A DNA stretch of 64,000 nucleotides from Natrinema pellirubrum DSM 15624 (lineage in GTDB: Archaea > Halobacteriota > Halobacteria > Halobacteriales > Natrialbaceae): positions 2,108,001 through 2,172,000 of the forward strand of contig NC_019962.1 in NCBI RefSeq assembly GCF_000230735.2, written 5' to 3'. Position 1 is the stretch's first letter. Every line of letters begins with the position of its first letter. The notes below the pieces were generated by a model. It had not been told where the DNA came from, did not search any database, and was given only the letters and a program-made list of their open reading frames with translations. The position numbers and the translations under genes were made by a program. Below, one piece after another: positions 35,566-43,903 of this stretch.

Positions 35566-35603
35566 CATACCTGCGCCTCACGAGGTTGTTCGGCGCAGAA
35601 ATA

Positions 35604-35778
35604 TGGGGTCGGAGGGATTTGAACCCCCGATCTACTGATATCTCCGGTGCGCCTCGGAACTCCAGAGGGTCATCACACGGACACTGATCAGGTGCCCGAT
35701 CAGTATATCAGTCTGGAGTGTCGTCCCGGGCGCGTTGCCTCTGGAGTCAGCCGCCATGCCTGGCTTGGCCACGACCCC
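35604..35778 (-). tRNA. tRNA-Trp (CCA) with a 101-nt intron
   Basis: Read on the minus strand: acceptor GGGGTCG (35778-35772) pairs with CGACCCC, discriminator A at 35604; D stem GCCA/TGGC; anticodon stem GCTGA/TCAGT; loop CTCCAG with anticodon CCA, then the intron after position 37, and A38. The T arm is GGGGG/TTCAAAT/CCCTC. Exons total 74 nt. The intron spans 35640-35740. Haloarchaeal tRNA-Trp is known for its intron of about 100 nt. The gene forms the right boundary of the foreign island, and two partial copies of its 3' end lie just outside it. Confidence 0.95.
35640..35740 (-). ncRNA. tRNA-Trp intron with box C/D guide RNA features
   Basis: The intron contains a box C, GTGATGA (35670-35676, minus strand). 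It is followed at once by a segment whose CCTCTGGAGT is perfectly complementary to ACTCCAGAGG spanning the anticodon loop and 5' splice junction of the same precursor. CTGA-like box D candidates occur further along. This matches the established Haloferax tRNA-Trp intron, which guides 2'-O-methylation of anticodon-loop nucleotides. The same segment can also form the bulge-helix-bulge for splicing. Confidence 0.75.
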
Positions 35779-35830
35779 TCGAGTCTTCGTTGGGTGATGA
35801 TCCCTAAAGTGGTTTCGATTCAGAATCGCC

Positions 35831-36709
35831 CTACAGCCACGGGGCACGGCCCGGCGTATCGGTCCCGTCGTCCGCGGACTCGCCGTCGACGGCCGGCGAC
35901 TCCGTCGCGTCCCCGCCGTCGGCCAGCGCGTCCATCTTGGCGGCTGCGCTCCCGTCGGGGCTCGAGTCCTCGTCCTCGCCCGTGCGGAAGGGGATATCGA
36001 CGGCGAAGAGGCCGGCGACGATCAGGGCCGCCAGCGGGGCCTGTCCGAAGGCCATCCCGAGCAGGGACAGCGGGAGCAGGCCCAGGGCGACGGCGCTGCC
36101 GAAGCGGAACCGATCGATGTCCATGTACTCCCGGAGGTAGGGGCCCGAGAGCGCGATGGCCAGCGCGAAGCCGACGCCGACGGCCGCCGCCAGCGTCGCG
36201 TTCGCGACGAGGGCGGGGTCGGTCAACACCGCGAACTCCGCCCCCGAGGGGTCGACGCTCGCGACCAGCCCTAACCCGATGACGACGACGGGGTTGGGGA
36301 GGGACTCGCCGATGGTCGCGCTGGCGGTCTGGGCCGCGATCGTGGCGATGACCAGCGCCGCGAACCGCTCGAAGATGCCGATGTCGATGACGCTCGCGAT
36401 CGCCGGGGCGAACGCCGCCTGCACCGCCGCCAGCAGGATCAGTGGGAGCCCGACCAGCAAGACGACCGTCGCCTGCTCGCGGGGAGACCCCTCCATCTCC
36501 GCGAGGATGACCGCGACGGTGGCGCTGCCACCGAAGATCAGCAATCCGATCTGAAGGGCCCCGAGCGGTTCGTCGAGCGCGCCGGCCAGGATCAGTGCGG
36601 GGAAGACGCCGTCGACTAACGGCAGCATCATCACGAGTGCCAGGAGCCTGGCGTCGCCCCCCACGATACGCTCCATCTGGAGCGCGACTGGGTGTTGGGA
36701 CGTACTCAT
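35831..36709 (-). CDS. Haloarchaeal multi-helix membrane protein (DUF5794-like)
   Basis: 292 residues. About seven hydrophobic helices in residues 20-240 (LLALVMMLPLVDGVFPALIL, TVVLLVGLPLILLAAVQAAF, VVVIGLGLVASVDPSG), then a 50-residue acidic, Ser/Gly/Asp-rich cytoplasmic tail. I recognise it as a conserved haloarchaeal family, I believe DUF5794, without known function. It starts the host-like sequence to the right of tRNA-Trp. Confidence 0.65.
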   Translation of the reverse strand: MSTSQHPVALQMERIVGGDARLLALVMMLPLVDGVFPALILAGALDEPLGALQIGLLIFGGSATVAVILAEMEGSPREQATVVLLVGLPLILLAAVQAAFAPAIASVIDIGIFERFAALVIATIAAQTASATIGESLPNPVVVIGLGLVASVDPSGAEFAVLTDPALVANATLAAAVGVGFALAIALSGPYLREYMDIDRFRFGSAVALGLLPLSLLGMAFGQAPLAALIVAGLFAVDIPFRTGEDEDSSPDGSAAAKMDALADGGDATESPAVDGESADDGTDTPGRAPWL

Positions 36710-37227
36710 CGGTCAGGGTCGATGGCCATGACCCGAGGCCGATGGGTAAGAGGACGGGCGGTCCCGCACCGACTGGTCCGTGGGCCAGTCGATCAGATTC
36801 GGATTAGGGCCTCGAGCTGTGAGTTTCGCTGTAAAATTCCCGAACATCGTCGTGACGGAGTCGGAACTCGTCAGACCGGCGGTCCGGGCGTCGAATGCAC
36901 TCACAGCGTACATACACGGCAAGACGGGGGGATTGTCAATAAACGTTGTGTGAGAAACGATTCCACGACTCGGTGATCGTCCCGCCGACGACGCACAGAT
37001 GTGGACGAAAGCGGACGGATCTGCGCTCGCGGTGGGCGTTCGTCTCAGGACCACGGGAACGAGCCGCCGGGACACACGGGCGACCGGTCGGAACGCGGGC
37101 GACGGCTCGAGCGGCGCTACGGTGCCGACGACCGGACCGGGTCGAATCGCCCGTTGAGTGACTCGTCAACCGTTCACAGCCGGGTTTGTCTCGCAACGTT
37201 TTTCCCCGGGGACCACGGACGGCTTAC
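36710..37227. other. Intergenic region upstream of guaB
   Basis: 518 bases. A locally AT-richer segment at about 36925-36960 (GTCAATAAACGTTGTGTG) could hold a promoter, but no gene starts at the right distance. The guaB ATG at 37228 has only a weak TATA candidate (GCAACGTTTTTCC, about 37195-37207). No RNA gene or convincing open frame was found; a guanine-nucleotide-responsive leader cannot be excluded but I see no riboswitch consensus. Confidence 0.45.
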
Positions 37228-38730
37228 ATGGCGAACGACGTTCCCGAGCACGAGCCCTATTCTTCGAAACTGCAGGTACCGGAAGCGCTAACCTTCGACG
37301 ACGTCCTTCTCCGCCCCAAGGAGAGCCGCGTCGAACCCGACGACGCCGACCTCACGTCGCACGTCTCGAAACACGTCGAACTCTCGGTTCCCATCCTCTC
37401 GGCGGCGATGGACACCGTTACCGAGAGCGACATGGCGATCGCGATGGCCCGCCACGGCGGGCTCGGCGTCCTCCATCGGAACATGAACGTCGACCAGATG
37501 GTCGAGGAGATCGGCCGCGTCAAGAGCGCGGACGAACTCATCATCCCGCTGGAAGAGGTCGTCACCGCTGATCCCGAGATGTCCGTCCGCGAAGTCGACG
37601 AACGGATGGCCCGGCAGGGCGTTGGCGGCGCGCCCGTCGTCAACACGAACGGCGAAGTCCTGGGGATCATCTCGAGTACGGACATCCGGCCCCACCTCGA
37701 GGTCAACGAGGACGACCCGGTCACCGAGGCGATGACCGACGAGGTCATCACGGCCCCCGAGGACATCGACGCCCGCGAGGCGTTCGATCTGATGTACGAA
37801 CACCGGATCGAGCGCGTTCCGGTCGTCGACGACGAGAACCTCCTCGTGGGGCTCGTGACGATGCAGGGCATCCTTCAGCGCCGCGAGTACGGCGAAGCGG
37901 TCCGCGACGAGGACGGCCGACTCCGCTGTGGCGTCGCCGTCAGCCCGTTCGAACACGACCGCGCGGTCGCGGCCGACGAGGCCGGCGCGGACGTCCTCTT
38001 TATTGACACCGCGCACGCGCACAACCTGAACGTCATCGACGGCGCTCGAGACATCACGGAGTCCGTCGACGCCGACGTGGTCGTCGGCAACATCGGTACG
38101 CGCGAGGCGGCCGAGGATCTCGTCGACTTCGCGGACGGACTGAAGGTCGGCATCGGGCCGGGCTCGATCTGTACGACGCGTATCGTCTCCGGCTCCGGCA
38201 TGCCCCAGATCACGGCCGTCGCACAGGTGGCCGACGTGGCCGCCGAACACGACGTCCCGGTCATCGCCGACGGCGGCATCCGGTACTCCGGCGACGCGAT
38301 CAAGGCGGTCGCCGCCGGCGCGGACGCGGTCATGCTGGGCTCGTACTTCGCCGGCACCGACGAAGCGCCCGGCCGCGTGGTCACGATGAACGGCAAGAAG
38401 TACAAGCAGTACCGCGGCATGGGATCGGTCGGCGCGATGAAATCCGGCGACGGCGACCGCTATCTCAAGGACGAACCCGAAGAGGAAGACGAATACGTCC
38501 CCGAAGGTGTCGAGGCGGCGACCCCCTACAAGGGAACGCTCAAGTCCGAACTCCACCAGCTCGCGGGCGGCATGCAGTCGGGGATGGGCTATGTCGGTGC
38601 CGAGACGATCCCCGAATTCAAAGAGCGCAGCGAGTTCGTCCGGGTTTCCTCGGCCGGACAGGCCGAGAGCCACGCCCACGACGTCGTCATCACCGACGAA
38701 GCGCCCAACTACTCGCCCGACAGCGAGTAA
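37228..38730 (+). CDS. guaB: Inosine-5'-monophosphate dehydrogenase
   Basis: 500 residues. Converts IMP to XMP with NAD+, the committed step of GMP synthesis. The ATG at 37228 gives the usual N-terminus (SKLQVPEALTFDDVLLRPKE). The TIM-barrel is interrupted by a CBS pair at about residues 105-220 (VSTADPEM-like segment, GVGGAPVVNTNGEVLGII, RIERVPVVDDENLLVGLV). The catalytic cysteine loop is GPGSICTTRIVSG; the phosphate site is IADGGIRYSGDAIKA and the flap has GMGSVGAM. All catalytic elements are present. It stands alone, convergent with the kinase-like gene four bases downstream. Confidence 0.96.
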   Translation: MANDVPEHEPYSSKLQVPEALTFDDVLLRPKESRVEPDDADLTSHVSKHVELSVPILSAAMDTVTESDMAIAMARHGGLGVLHRNMNVDQMVEEIGRVKSADELIIPLEEVVTADPEMSVREVDERMARQGVGGAPVVNTNGEVLGIISSTDIRPHLEVNEDDPVTEAMTDEVITAPEDIDAREAFDLMYEHRIERVPVVDDENLLVGLVTMQGILQRREYGEAVRDEDGRLRCGVAVSPFEHDRAVAADEAGADVLFIDTAHAHNLNVIDGARDITESVDADVVVGNIGTREAAEDLVDFADGLKVGIGPGSICTTRIVSGSGMPQITAVAQVADVAAEHDVPVIADGGIRYSGDAIKAVAAGADAVMLGSYFAGTDEAPGRVVTMNGKKYKQYRGMGSVGAMKSGDGDRYLKDEPEEEDEYVPEGVEAATPYKGTLKSELHQLAGGMQSGMGYVGAETIPEFKERSEFVRVSSAGQAESHAHDVVITDEAPNYSPDSE

Positions 38731-38734
38731 TCAC

Positions 38735-39346
38735 TTAGGGGTCCATCGGCGGCGTTCGGAACGCCCCTTCGTCGATCTCGGGATCGTACTCCTCGATCGC
38801 GGACCGAACGATCGTGAAGACCGCACGCTTGCTCCAGCGGGCCGTGTTGATGTGCAGGTCGTAGAACTCCCGGTCGTCGATGTCGATCTCGTAGTAGGAC
38901 TCGTAGCGGCCGGCCTCGCTGACCTCGCGGACCCGCATCTCCGCCTCGGTCTCGATGCGGTCGTCGATTCGATCGAGACGAACGGCTTCCGGCGCGTCGA
39001 GCCAGAGTCGTAGGTCCGCACGGTCGCCGGCGATCCAGCCCGCGAGTCGCGACTCGAGGATGAACGGCTTGTTCGACATGCCCCACTTCTCGGCGATCTG
39101 CTGGAGCCGCTGGTCGAGTGCGCGGTCGATCTCGTCGGACTCGTCGGCCTTGGCGATGAGCTGGTTGAGGCTCATATCGCGATCCTCGGCGAGTTCCCGG
39201 AAGACCTCGCCGCCGGAGACGTAGGGACAGCCGATCGCGTCGGCGAGTTGTTCACACAGTGTCGTCGCTCCACAACCCGGCGGTCCGGAGACGGTGATAA
39301 AAAGCGACGTGTCGATATCGACGGTCGAACCCTCTTGTGCAGCCAT
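38735..39346 (-). CDS. Cytidylate-kinase-like P-loop protein lacking the Walker A lysine
   Basis: 203 residues. Overall similar to type-2 archaeal CMP kinases: P-loop region FITVSGPPGCGATTL, VSGGEVFRELAEDRDM, LESRLAGWIAGDRADLRLWL, and the LID-like DRIDDRIETEAEMRVREV. In the Walker A motif (GPPGCGATT, residues 21-29) the invariant Lys is Ala27. I recall haloarchaeal relatives with the same GCGATT, so this could be a family-wide property rather than a mutation. It may be a non-catalytic or altered nucleotide kinase, or use another basic residue. Convergent with guaB. Confidence 0.8.
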   Translation of the reverse strand: MAAQEGSTVDIDTSLFITVSGPPGCGATTLCEQLADAIGCPYVSGGEVFRELAEDRDMSLNQLIAKADESDEIDRALDQRLQQIAEKWGMSNKPFILESRLAGWIAGDRADLRLWLDAPEAVRLDRIDDRIETEAEMRVREVSEAGRYESYYEIDIDDREFYDLHINTARWSKRAVFTIVRSAIEEYDPEIDEGAFRTPPMDP

Positions 39347-39485
39347 ACGTCGATACTCTCAGTCCCCAGTGAACAATTTTCCCCTCTTTCCTCGGGAGCG
39401 AAAGCACTCGGATCGGTGAGAACGAGCGTCATCGACGGGGTCGACCGCCGAGTTCACGCCGGCACTAAATCGCCGTGTCGCCCCG

Positions 39486-39965
39486 TTACGGCGGAACGAA
39501 CGTGTTGCCACATTCGGTACAGGTCAGACGGAAGTTGCCGTCGTCGGTGAGTTCGAGACCGTGGCCGATCTCCTCCTCGCACTCCTGACAGTAGACCAGC
39601 GACTCGAGCTGGTCCCAGTCGTGTTTCGATTTGGGTGCGCCGAAGGCGAAGCCGACGACCTGCTCGTCGGTGTCGTTGTAGCCGGTCTGGAAGTCGCCGG
39701 GCTCGAACCGGATCACCTCGCCCTCGTCGACGATGACTTCGCCGTCTTCCGTGTCGAAGGTCGCGGTCCCCTCTTGGACGTAGAAGACCTCTTCCTGATC
39801 GTGGTGAGTGTGCATCCCGCCCGAGAACGACTCGCCGGGCTCGAGTTCGAAGTAGTTCATCGCGAAGTCGGTAAAGCCGAGCGCGTCCGAAATCGGCCGG
39901 CGAACCGAATGGACGTCCATCGGGTTGACTTCGATCTCGACGTCGTCGATCGCTGTTTTCTCCAT
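39486..39965 (-). CDS. Cupin-domain protein with C-terminal zinc ribbon
   Basis: 159 residues. Residues 30-110 form a single cupin barrel with metal-binding motif 1 (GMHTHHDQEEVFYVQEG) and motif 2 (GEVIRFEPGDFQTGYN). The C-terminus has CQECEEEIGHGLELTD and CTECGNTFVPP, a CxxC/CxxC zinc ribbon. This arrangement is common in haloarchaea, with no assigned substrate. Cytoplasmic. Monocistronic, with guaB-side genes in the same direction 139 bases downstream. Confidence 0.85.
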   Translation of the reverse strand: MEKTAIDDVEIEVNPMDVHSVRRPISDALGFTDFAMNYFELEPGESFSGGMHTHHDQEEVFYVQEGTATFDTEDGEVIVDEGEVIRFEPGDFQTGYNDTDEQVVGFAFGAPKSKHDWDQLESLVYCQECEEEIGHGLELTDDGNFRLTCTECGNTFVPP

Positions 39966-40093
39966 GAACGATAGTTAGGATAGTGGACCAAAAAGACAGT
40001 GGGTGTCGATGGCTGACGCATGGGGGATCGGAGCCGACGGCGACCCGGTACCGAAGAGTAACGCATACGGTCGTCCAAGCCTGAGATAGCCAC

Positions 40094-40627
40094 GTGAACC
40101 GCCGTACGGTACTTCGAACCGCCGGGGTGGCCGCCGTCGCCGGGTTATCGGGTTGTCTCGATACCTTGCGGGAACACTATCAGGGCAGCTTTCAGGGACT
40201 GATCCCGCTCGAGATCAAAAGCGAGGCCGACCGTCACTACAACATCGTCCTCGAGGCCTACGAGTCCGGGACCGACCGACAGACCTACGACGAGAGCTAC
40301 ACCGTCACGCCCGACCAGACGGTGTCGGCACCGCATCTCGATGCAATCGAGCAGAGCTTCCGGGTGACCAAGTTCGTGGACGCGGACGGCGACCGAACGA
40401 GCAGGGAGGTGACGCTCAGGCCCGAGACCGAACTCGTGACCGTTCGGATTACCGATGACGACCTGATACTGGATATCGAACGCGGGGAGGCGGCCGACGG
40501 GGAGCCGACACCGCCGTCCGAACCGCCGGACGGCCCTGCCGGGAACGAATCGAACGTGAGTGACGGGGACTCGACGAACGCGACCGAAACGAACGAGACG
40601 ACTCCCGACTCGGACGGGTCGGCATAA
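40094..40627 (+). CDS. Tat-type lipoprotein of unknown function
   Basis: 177 residues from a GTG at 40094. The signal NRRTVLRTAGVAAVAGLSGC has the twin arginine and a lipobox cysteine, so the protein is exported and lipid-anchored. The mature part is a single beta-sandwich-like domain (about 30-140, HYNIVLEAYESGTDRQTYDE, LVTVRITDDDLILDI) followed by a disordered Asn/Thr/Ser/Glu tail with several N-x-S/T sequons (NESN, NATETNETT). No family recognised. Confidence 0.75.
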   Translation: MNRRTVLRTAGVAAVAGLSGCLDTLREHYQGSFQGLIPLEIKSEADRHYNIVLEAYESGTDRQTYDESYTVTPDQTVSAPHLDAIEQSFRVTKFVDADGDRTSREVTLRPETELVTVRITDDDLILDIERGEAADGEPTPPSEPPDGPAGNESNVSDGDSTNATETNETTPDSDGSA

Positions 40628-40684
40628 CTCGCTGACGCGGCCCGGAAACGATTTTCGAGGAGAGAACGGCCGAACAGCGACGCG

Positions 40685-42448
40685 TCAGGGATAGGGATGA
40701 AACGCCCGCTCGAGGCGCGGTTCGAAGCCGAGATCCGTTGGAACCGTCTCGGCGCGCTCGCCGAAGTACGGCGCGTCGGTAAACAGCGGTTGCGCGCCGG
40801 GGACGACGACCCGGACGGCCTCGAACCCGATCCGCTCGACGTCCCGGGTCGTCAGCCGCGCCGCGTGGGGCGTCAGCCCCGCGTCGGCCACCCGATCGAC
40901 CAACGCCTCGAGCCGGTCCCGGCCGGTCGGGACGGGATCGGGACCGACGCTCTCGGCCGGCACCGTCGACTCGACGTCGACGAACGATCGCGCCCGCTCC
41001 GGGAAGGCGGCGTAGGTGCCGATCTCGCCGCCCGCCGAGTCCGCTTCGTCGGAGCCGAGGCTCCGCAGTTCCATCCAGTTCTGGAGCGCCTCCTCGAGGG
41101 CTGCCGTCGCGGCCGCCGCGGCGTCGAGGCCGGCCGCCGAGCCGACCGCGAAGGCCGGCCACGCGTCGTCGTCGGGTGCGACCGGACCGTCTCCGAGGGC
41201 TGCCGTATTCCGGTGGACGGCGACGGCCACCACGGGGACATCGACGTCCTGTGTCACGAGCAGCGGCGTCACCGACAGGCCGTGACTCTCCGCACGGCGC
41301 TCGAGGCGATCGAACGCCGGGGTGTCGACGGCCAGCCCGAGCGGATCGAAGGTCGAGTACCACGCGAGCATCGTCGCGTCGCGCTCGACGACTTCGGTCA
41401 GCCCGGAGACGAGCGCGTCGACCGTCGAGGAGCCGAGTCCCAGCCCGGTCGTGATCGCCGGGACCAGCGCCGGGCCGGGCTGGGGGAACTGGACCGCGGC
41501 CGCCGGCAGGTGAACCTGCTCGCCGCTCACGAGGTCCTCGCCCGGAACCCAGCGGTGTTCGGCGGCGGGGTCGTAGGCGGGTCCGTCGTCAGGCCGGACC
41601 AGCTCCGTCGGTGGAACCGGGTTCTCGAGGGCGCCCTCGCTCGCGCGGACGAAGTCCGACTCGCGGTAGACGCCGGCGCAGTAGCGCTCGAGGCCCTCAC
41701 CGACGGCTTTCATCAATGCGGCGTTCCAGTCGTCGGCGACGCCCGCGGCCTGTCGTGGCGCGCTCGCGTCGCTGTAGGCGGTCGTGTCCGCGATCGTCGC
41801 GAGGTAGTACGGCGACGGGAACGACTCGACCTCGGCAATGCTCCCGACCGGGCCGATCCGATCGTCGATCGCCCGCTCGGCGGCCTCGACGGCCGCTTCG
41901 AGGCCGAGCGAGTCAGCGTCGTCGCGCTCGAGGGACCGGTCCTGGTGACCGTCGGCACACCCGCAGCCGGGGGCCGGCAGCAGTTCGCGGCGAGCGTAGG
42001 GCAGCTCCCGGACCGCGCCCATAATCGAGCGCTCGTCGCCCGAGAGGACGCGCACACACTCCCGGCCGGCGACGGCCCCGGCCAGCCGAGCCGCGCTCCG
42101 ATCGGCCTGGGGGCCGTCGGCCCGCTCCTCGAGCTGGGACGCGACGCGGGCGCGCAGACAGTCAAAGCAGGCGGTCGCGGGGGCGAACCCCGAAATCGCG
42201 GCGTCGACCGCCGGGATCGGATGGCCGCCGACGCCGCCGATCTCGACGGCGATCCAGGGGGTATCCCCAGCCCGTGCGGCCTCGTTGGCCCGTTCGAACG
42301 TCGCCGCGCCGGCGACGTCGCTGACGACCGCGAACCGAGCGTCGCCGATCGCGGACGCCTCGGCCTCCCGGACGCCGACGTCGACGTCTTCGAGCGCGGT
42401 GACGACCGCTTCGCGGACCGGACCGTCACCCACGACGTGGATTTGCAT
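40685..42448 (-). CDS. YcaO-domain protein fused to a cyclodehydratase docking-like N-terminal domain
   Basis: 587 residues. Residues 1-175 form an E1-like/TOMM C-protein-like region with a four-Cys metal site (CFDCL near 94 and GCGC near 163). The YcaO ATP-grasp-like core follows, with AVGEGLERYCAGVY, GLTEVVERDATMLAWY and ALEEALQNWMELR, the Mg-ATP ligands of the family. The protein ends in RAFHPYP, close to the Pro-rich C-terminus essential in azoline-forming YcaO enzymes. YcaO proteins activate backbone amides with ATP (azoline or thioamide formation). No precursor peptide or TfuA partner is visible nearby, so the substrate may be a housekeeping protein or RNA-related target. Confidence 0.85.
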   Translation of the reverse strand: MQIHVVGDGPVREAVVTALEDVDVGVREAEASAIGDARFAVVSDVAGAATFERANEAARAGDTPWIAVEIGGVGGHPIPAVDAAISGFAPATACFDCLRARVASQLEERADGPQADRSAARLAGAVAGRECVRVLSGDERSIMGAVRELPYARRELLPAPGCGCADGHQDRSLERDDADSLGLEAAVEAAERAIDDRIGPVGSIAEVESFPSPYYLATIADTTAYSDASAPRQAAGVADDWNAALMKAVGEGLERYCAGVYRESDFVRASEGALENPVPPTELVRPDDGPAYDPAAEHRWVPGEDLVSGEQVHLPAAAVQFPQPGPALVPAITTGLGLGSSTVDALVSGLTEVVERDATMLAWYSTFDPLGLAVDTPAFDRLERRAESHGLSVTPLLVTQDVDVPVVAVAVHRNTAALGDGPVAPDDDAWPAFAVGSAAGLDAAAAATAALEEALQNWMELRSLGSDEADSAGGEIGTYAAFPERARSFVDVESTVPAESVGPDPVPTGRDRLEALVDRVADAGLTPHAARLTTRDVERIGFEAVRVVVPGAQPLFTDAPYFGERAETVPTDLGFEPRLERAFHPYP

Positions 42449-42514
42449 ACCCCTAGCTGCTCGCGCGGCCGGGAAAAACGCCCCGCTCGAGCGCCGCGGG
42501 AACGCCCGTGAGGG

Positions 42515-43753
42515 TCAGTCTTCGGCCGGCGTCGCCGAATCGACGTAAACGAGTTCGTCGCGGGACTCGAGCAGCCGCACGCCCCAGGTGACGGTGACGG
42601 GGACGAGCGCGGTCGTGAAGACGGCGATGAACACGAGGATCGAGAACATCGACTGGTCGATGACGCCGGCCTGAAAGGCGACTTCGGCGATGATGATCTC
42701 GACGGTGCCGCGACCGTTCATGCCGAAGCCGACGACCAGTCCCTCCCGAGAGGACAGCGAGGTCGGCAGCGAGAACAGCCATGAGCCGACGATCTTGCCG
42801 AGGAAGGCGATGGCCACCAGCGCGGCGAGGACGGCGAGGGAGTCGGCGAAGACGCCGAAGGTGATCTGGAAGCCGACGGTGACGAAGAAGATCGGGGCGA
42901 ACAGCCCCATCGCGAGGTCGTACATGACCGTGTGCATGTGGTCGTAGAGCCCGGGCTCGACGTCGGCCTGCCGGAGGAACATCCCGGCCATGAACCCGCC
43001 GATGATCATGTGAAGGTCCGCCAGCGTCGCCAGCTGGGCGAAGAGTAGGGAGACCAACAGCGCGAAGGTGAAGGCGGTGGTCCGGTCGACGAACCCGTAG
43101 CGTTCGCGCTGGCGCTCGATGGAGCGCCAGGCGTACGGGAGAAACCGGTAGCCGATCAGCAGCGTCGCCGCGAAGAAGCCGGCCGCCTGCAGCAGGATGA
43201 CGCCGATCTCGGACGGCTCGAGCGCGCCCGCGGTCACGTAGCTGTCGACCCCCGCGAAGGCGATCAACACGCCCACGTCGGAGGCCAGCGCCCCGCCGAG
43301 CAACACGTTCGCGATCCGCGTATCCAGCAACTCGAGGTCGGCGAGGATACGCGATTTCGTTGCCAGCGACGTGGCGGCCATCGCGAGGCCCAAAAAGAGC
43401 GCCGCGCCGACGGAGACGCCGAGCCAGACGCCGGCAGCGTAGCCGAGTCCGAATGGGATGACGAATGCCCCGAAGGCGATCAACAGCGACTGGGGCCCGA
43501 GTTCGAACAGTTCCCGCAGGTCGACCTCCATCCCGACGTAGACCATCAACAGGAAGACGCCCAGCTCCGAGAGGACCGTGAGCAGTTCGGAGGGGCGCAA
43601 GAGCCCGAGCAGCGCGGGGCCGAAGGCGATGCCGGCGAACAGTTCGCCCATCATCGTCGGATAGCCAAAGCGCTCGGCGACCGCGCCGAACACCCACGCG
43701 ACCGAGAGGACGAGCAGGAGACTCAGGATGTCGATACCGACGGCTTCGACCAT
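42515..43753 (-). CDS. CPA2-family cation:proton antiporter (KefB-like)
   Basis: 412 residues, 12 to 13 hydrophobic helices covering the full length. Family motifs: GELFAGIAFGPALLGL, LFLGLAMAATSLATKSRILADL (the TSLATK core), VVGFGMNGRGTVEIIIAE near the C-terminus. No RCK domain, so it is either regulated in trans or a plain Na+/H+ or K+/H+ exchanger. Important in a salt-in strategist. Transcribed in the same direction as the YcaO gene 67 bases downstream. Confidence 0.92.
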   Translation of the reverse strand: MVEAVGIDILSLLLVLSVAWVFGAVAERFGYPTMMGELFAGIAFGPALLGLLRPSELLTVLSELGVFLLMVYVGMEVDLRELFELGPQSLLIAFGAFVIPFGLGYAAGVWLGVSVGAALFLGLAMAATSLATKSRILADLELLDTRIANVLLGGALASDVGVLIAFAGVDSYVTAGALEPSEIGVILLQAAGFFAATLLIGYRFLPYAWRSIERQRERYGFVDRTTAFTFALLVSLLFAQLATLADLHMIIGGFMAGMFLRQADVEPGLYDHMHTVMYDLAMGLFAPIFFVTVGFQITFGVFADSLAVLAALVAIAFLGKIVGSWLFSLPTSLSSREGLVVGFGMNGRGTVEIIIAEVAFQAGVIDQSMFSILVFIAVFTTALVPVTVTWGVRLLESRDELVYVDSATPAED

Positions 43754-43903
43754 CGGTCACACCTCCGTTCGACGGCCCGGACGGCCGGGAAGCTGTTCGC
43801 CGCGAGCGACGCGCCGGAACGGATCAGTCACGGTCTCGTCCATCGAACCTCGTCACGGTATCGTTCGACGTGCCAGAGCGAGATTACGTCTCGGGTTGCA
43901 TCG

